A stretch of 64,000 bases of DNA, from NCBI GenBank assembly GCA_003255065.1, contig QAOA01006130.1:1029687-1093686 (forward strand), given 5' to 3'. The notes under the pieces are model-generated. The model was not told where the DNA came from. It saw nothing but the letters and a program-made list of their open reading frames with translations, and searched no databases. Shown in pieces: positions 63,527 to 64,000 of the stretch. A program made the position numbers and the translations under genes. Origin of the DNA: Cercis canadensis. Lineage: Eukaryota; Streptophyta; Magnoliopsida; Fabales; Fabaceae. Position 1 is the first letter of the stretch, and every line of letters starts with the position of its first letter.

Positions 63527-64000
63527 ATGGCAGGAGCTACAGGAAGAGTCATCCTCACCCTCTCTCTCACCGTCAACGTCTCTGCATTCGCACGCCTTTC
63601 CCATGGAAGGCGCCTTCCCCTTCTCAAACTGCCAAAACCCAGTAGGGTTTTGCTAGGGTTTAGGCCTCTCTGCACTGTCACAACTAGCATCCCTACAACG
63701 GAGCCAATTGAGTTCGAGCCAGACCAAATCAAGCACACCATGCTTCTCGAGAGACTCAGACTCAGGCACCTTAAGGAATCTACTAAAGCCCCAGAAATTA
63801 AGAGTGCCACAAAATCAGCTGCTTCTGCTGAGAAGGGTCGTGAGAGTGAGCTGAACAAGTCGGAGAAGAAGAAGACGAAGCTTGTTGCAAGTTTTGAGGT
63901 GTTGGGCCTCACTGAGGAGGTAATGGGAGCTGTGAGGGAGATGGGTATTGAGGTTCCCACTGAAATACAGTGTATTGGGATTCCTGCTGTCTTGGAAGAG
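63527..64000 (+). CDS. RH39: DEAD-box RNA helicase RH39, N-terminal part (runs off right edge)
   Basis: One open frame of 158 codons starts at ATG 63527 and is cut by the window end. The N-terminus [18 protein letters not shown] is rich in Ser, Arg and hydroxylated residues with few acids, as expected for a plastid transit peptide. Then come [17 protein letters not shown], a lysine-rich stretch, [20 protein letters not shown] (the Q-motif region) and [16 protein letters not shown]. These match plant RH39, a chloroplast DEAD-box protein needed for the hidden break in 23S rRNA. Walker A and the remaining motifs lie outside the window. It sits 1.7 kb after the degenerate paralogue in the same orientation, showing a tandem duplication. 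Confidence 0.88.
   Translation, partial: MAGATGRVILTLSLTVNVSAFARLSHGRRLPLLKLPKPSRVLLGFRPLCTVTTSIPTTEPIEFEPDQIKHTMLLERLRLRHLKESTKAPEIKSATKSAASAEKGRESELNKSEKKKTKLVASFEVLGLTEEVMGAVREMGIEVPTEIQCIGIPAVLEE

Noticed and set aside
63325..63960. 211-codon minus-strand open frame at the right end
   Set aside because: It lies opposite the RH39 coding exon and is serine/leucine-rich, as expected from an antisense shadow.

Overview
This window is nuclear DNA from a flowering plant, most likely a eudicot. It is AT-rich, its genes have many short exons with GT-AG introns, and several families are plant-specific or have plant-type features (RH39 with a plastid-targeting-like leader, RABG3-type Rab7, MA3-repeat MRF protein, DUF1475). 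Spacers and long introns carry hAT-like, Mutator-like, LINE, SINE-like and LTR debris. I cannot name the species. Ten single 'n' bases mark contig joins. At four of them (2496, 6737, 56686, 57300) the same sequence stands on both sides of the n, so those tandem repeats are probably assembly overlaps.

Layout. 1-5177: tRNA pseudouridine synthase PUS3/DEG1 (minus, 3' part beyond the left edge). 8178-10899: four-MA3-domain translation regulator of the MRF family (plus). 13311-16184: conserved two-helix membrane protein of unknown function (minus). 16.3-24.4 kb: gene-free, with nested inverted-repeat elements. 24612-29856: Rab7-type GTPase RABG3 (plus) with LINE debris in its 3 kb fourth intron. 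31591-37885: DUF1475 membrane protein made of two internally duplicated domains (plus). 39715-41371: mitochondrial complex I 21 kDa-type subunit (minus). 42015-42778: a long hairpin Mutator-like element with a 9-bp target duplication. 45009-48993: cytoplasmic poly(A)-binding protein (plus). 49866-51513: MRNIP-like zinc-ribbon protein (minus) with a GC-AG intron. 52911-55179: hypoxanthine-guanine phosphoribosyltransferase (plus). 59802-61825: a broken RH39-like DEAD-box gene whose last exon encodes a PABP-type MLLE (PABC) segment. 63527 to the right edge: the start of an apparently intact RH39.

The genes do not form one pathway, although several concern RNA and translation (PUS3, MRF, PABP, RH39). 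The most unusual locus is 59802-61825. It is a tandem, degenerate RH39 relative with altered helicase motifs and an in-frame TAG. After the RecA1-like half it switches to a sequence closely resembling the last exon of PABP, with the splice junction in the same place and phase as in the PABP gene about 13 kb upstream. Exon coordinates below were derived by hand from splice consensus, reading frame and family conservation; all frames close exactly.
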